This document shows positions 5,618-7,081 of a stretch of DNA of 7,081 bases, in pieces (within the stretch, counting starts at the first letter, position 1; each line of letters begins with the position of its first letter). The DNA comes from CAYRPN01 sp964426135. Lineage in GTDB: Bacteria > Planctomycetota > Phycisphaerae > Phycisphaerales > Phycisphaeraceae. Position numbers and translations under genes: made by a program. Location: the NCBI GenBank assembly GCA_964426135.1, contig CAYRPN010000198.1:1-7081 (forward strand), read 5' to 3'. The notes beneath the pieces were generated by a model that searched no databases, was not told where the DNA came from, and saw only the letters and a list, made by a program, of their open reading frames with translations.

Positions 5618-7030
5618 ATGGTCATTGGCGGAAAATCCATGTTTCCCGTTTCATTCTCTGCATTTGCCGCGATGTGTTTCGCCACGGCGGCGGCCTCGGC
5701 CGCGCCGGCGTTTGCTGTTCGCCCGTTTCCGCCCGCGCTGGCGCCGCTCGTCGCCACGGCGACGGACAAGGACGAAAAGGCCGCCGGCGACGCGAACCCC
5801 CTGACCGCCAGCGATCCTTTTGTCGGCCAGTTCAGCAATGAAGAGATGCTGATCGTGATCCGCCCGGCGGTCGAAGGCTATGTCGGCGAGATTCGCCGCG
5901 TCGGCCGGTCCTTTTCCATGGCCGCCACCGTGAAGGCCGACGGGATCACCGGCTCGTTCAAGAGCGGTCAGTCCTCCTTTGAATTCACCGCCGCGCTCGA
6001 TGGCGCCAATCTGAAACTCACGACGGGCAATAAAGTGTTTTCACTCACCCGCAAAGAAGCGGCCGGTGAATCGCCTGCGCCGTTGCCGCCCGCCGCTCCC
6101 GACCCCCGGCCCAAGGTGCCTGCCCCGTTGCCGGTAGGCCCCGCCCCTTTGCCGGCGCCGCCCAGACTGCCGCCTGAACCATCCAAGCTGCCACCCGCGG
6201 TGACGCCTGCGACGGCGACCAGGCCTGAACCGGCGAAGCCCGTGTTCAATGGCCCGTTGCCGCAGCACTTCGGCTACGCGCAGCTCTCGACGCAGACGCT
6301 CCGCGATCTGGCGTGGACGAAACTCCCCGCCGGCGCCTTTGCCGTTTTTGAGGAAAGCGCCGGCTCGTCCACCGTCCTTCCGCGGACGACGCGGAGAAAA
6401 CTGGTGTTTGCCGGCGTCGCCGACGGCAGGGTGAAGCTTCGAAACCACGATTGGGACGGCAACCGGTTCGAACAGGTGGGAAGCCCGATGGGATTGCCCG
6501 ACGGCGACCATTTCCGCATCGGCGAACTCGGTCTGGCCAAGGGCGCTCCAAGTGCGGAAAGTCTCACCATCCAGGGCGTGGCGCTACGCTGCGAGCGCAC
6601 CCCGTACACGGGGGAATCCATCGCCAAGGGCGGCGCCGCGCGGATTGCGGCGGATGTATGGCGGAGCAGCGAGGTCGACGTGCCGCCGCTGGTCATCGGC
6701 CTGCCGGACAAGAAGCTGCTCGTCGAGCCCGACATCGTCCGCATCAAGATGTCCTACGAGTTCCGCGGGGTCACCCACGTGTCGGACCTCCAATTGGAGT
6801 CGACGAACAACGACGTCAAGATCGGCGATCAAACCGTCAGGTATGCGGTGGTGAAGTACACTTCGACGGCTGATCGACCTGACGGCAAGATCGAAAGCAA
6901 CGCGGAATGGTGGCTCAGCTCGCAGATTCCCGGAAGCATCCTGAAAACCATCCACGTCGATCAAGTCGGCAATCGCGTTCAGACCCGCACGTGTACGGTG
7001 GTCGATTTCTCGATCGTTCCCAGGAACTAG
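5618..7030 (+). CDS. Secreted protein of unknown function with proline-rich linker
   Basis: I do not recognise a named family. The chosen start gives 470 residues. A signal peptide is clear (hydrophobic region after GGKS, Ala-rich cleavage site near residue 33). Residues about 72-145 form a small beta-rich domain with repeated short strands and GYVGEI, GSFKSG and LTTGNKVFSLTR turns, resembling beta-barrel-like domains I associate with planctomycete exported proteins. Residues about 152-209 are a Pro/Ala/Leu linker. The C-terminal region (212-470) is beta-rich with two Trp-Ser motifs, VWRSSEVDVPPLVI and EWWLSSQIPGSILK, probably a second folded domain or a pair of related ones. No catalytic motif or membrane anchor is seen. 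In-frame ATGs also exist at 5549, 5612 and 5639. I prefer 5618 because AGGA at 5609-5612 is well spaced and it keeps a lysine before the hydrophobic core; 5549 would add a non-signal-like extension. Confidence 0.75.
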   Translation: MVIGGKSMFPVSFSAFAAMCFATAAASAAPAFAVRPFPPALAPLVATATDKDEKAAGDANPLTASDPFVGQFSNEEMLIVIRPAVEGYVGEIRRVGRSFSMAATVKADGITGSFKSGQSSFEFTAALDGANLKLTTGNKVFSLTRKEAAGESPAPLPPAAPDPRPKVPAPLPVGPAPLPAPPRLPPEPSKLPPAVTPATATRPEPAKPVFNGPLPQHFGYAQLSTQTLRDLAWTKLPAGAFAVFEESAGSSTVLPRTTRRKLVFAGVADGRVKLRNHDWDGNRFEQVGSPMGLPDGDHFRIGELGLAKGAPSAESLTIQGVALRCERTPYTGESIAKGGAARIAADVWRSSEVDVPPLVIGLPDKKLLVEPDIVRIKMSYEFRGVTHVSDLQLESTNNDVKIGDQTVRYAVVKYTSTADRPDGKIESNAEWWLSSQIPGSILKTIHVDQVGNRVQTRTCTVVDFSIVPRN

Positions 7031-7081
7031 TACTACAACGCTACAAGAGCCGGATTTGCCGCGAATTCAGGCTGTTTTCGA
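7031..7081. other. Terminal non-coding stretch, no identifiable feature
   Basis: These last 51 bases follow the stop of the secreted protein. The only pattern noticed is a short CTACAA duplication (7033-7038 and 7041-7046). No hairpin with a T-run and no start of another gene can be supported. Confidence 0.5.

Noticed and set aside
7033..7046. CTACAA direct duplication at the window end
   Set aside because: It is too short to separate from chance and the window ends just after.

Overview
The window is GC-rich and holds six plausible protein genes, all on the + strand, separated by short gaps (none over about 250 bases). No RNA gene, CRISPR array or transposase was found. Clear Shine-Dalgarno sites are scarce. 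The mix of genes (a NosX-like ApbE, a TPR protein ending in an FMN-binding domain, a NapH/NapG-like polyferredoxin, a short HicB/HicA pair and a secreted beta-rich/proline-rich protein) fits an environmental Gram-negative bacterium, most likely a planctomycete such as a member of the Phycisphaerae. That placement is an inference from protein style; no marker gene is present.

Positions 186-4936 form a redox block. The first gene is a Tat-exported FAD:protein FMN transferase (ApbE, NosX-like), which attaches FMN to threonine side chains outside the cytoplasm. The second is an exported protein with central TPR-like helices and a C-terminal FMN_bind domain, the probable substrate of the first. 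The third is a 707-residue membrane protein with two membrane-proximal CxxxCP motifs and six 4Fe-4S motifs. It reads as NapH fused to NapG, with a twin-arginine segment in the middle. Together they look like a split, NosR-like route that moves electrons from the quinone pool or cytoplasm through Fe-S clusters to an extracytoplasmic covalent flavin. No terminal reductase or other electron acceptor lies in the window.

The gap between the second and third redox genes (2567-2812) contains a striking AT-rich inverted repeat whose two arms are built from 7-base units. It is the most unusual non-coding structure here.

Positions 4973-5458 hold a small hicB-hicA toxin-antitoxin operon with a perfect -10 box and a good ribosome binding site, followed by a weak hairpin and a C/T-rich tract. 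Positions 5618-7030 encode a secreted protein of unknown function with a small beta domain, a proline-rich linker and a larger C-terminal domain. The last 51 bases carry nothing identifiable.
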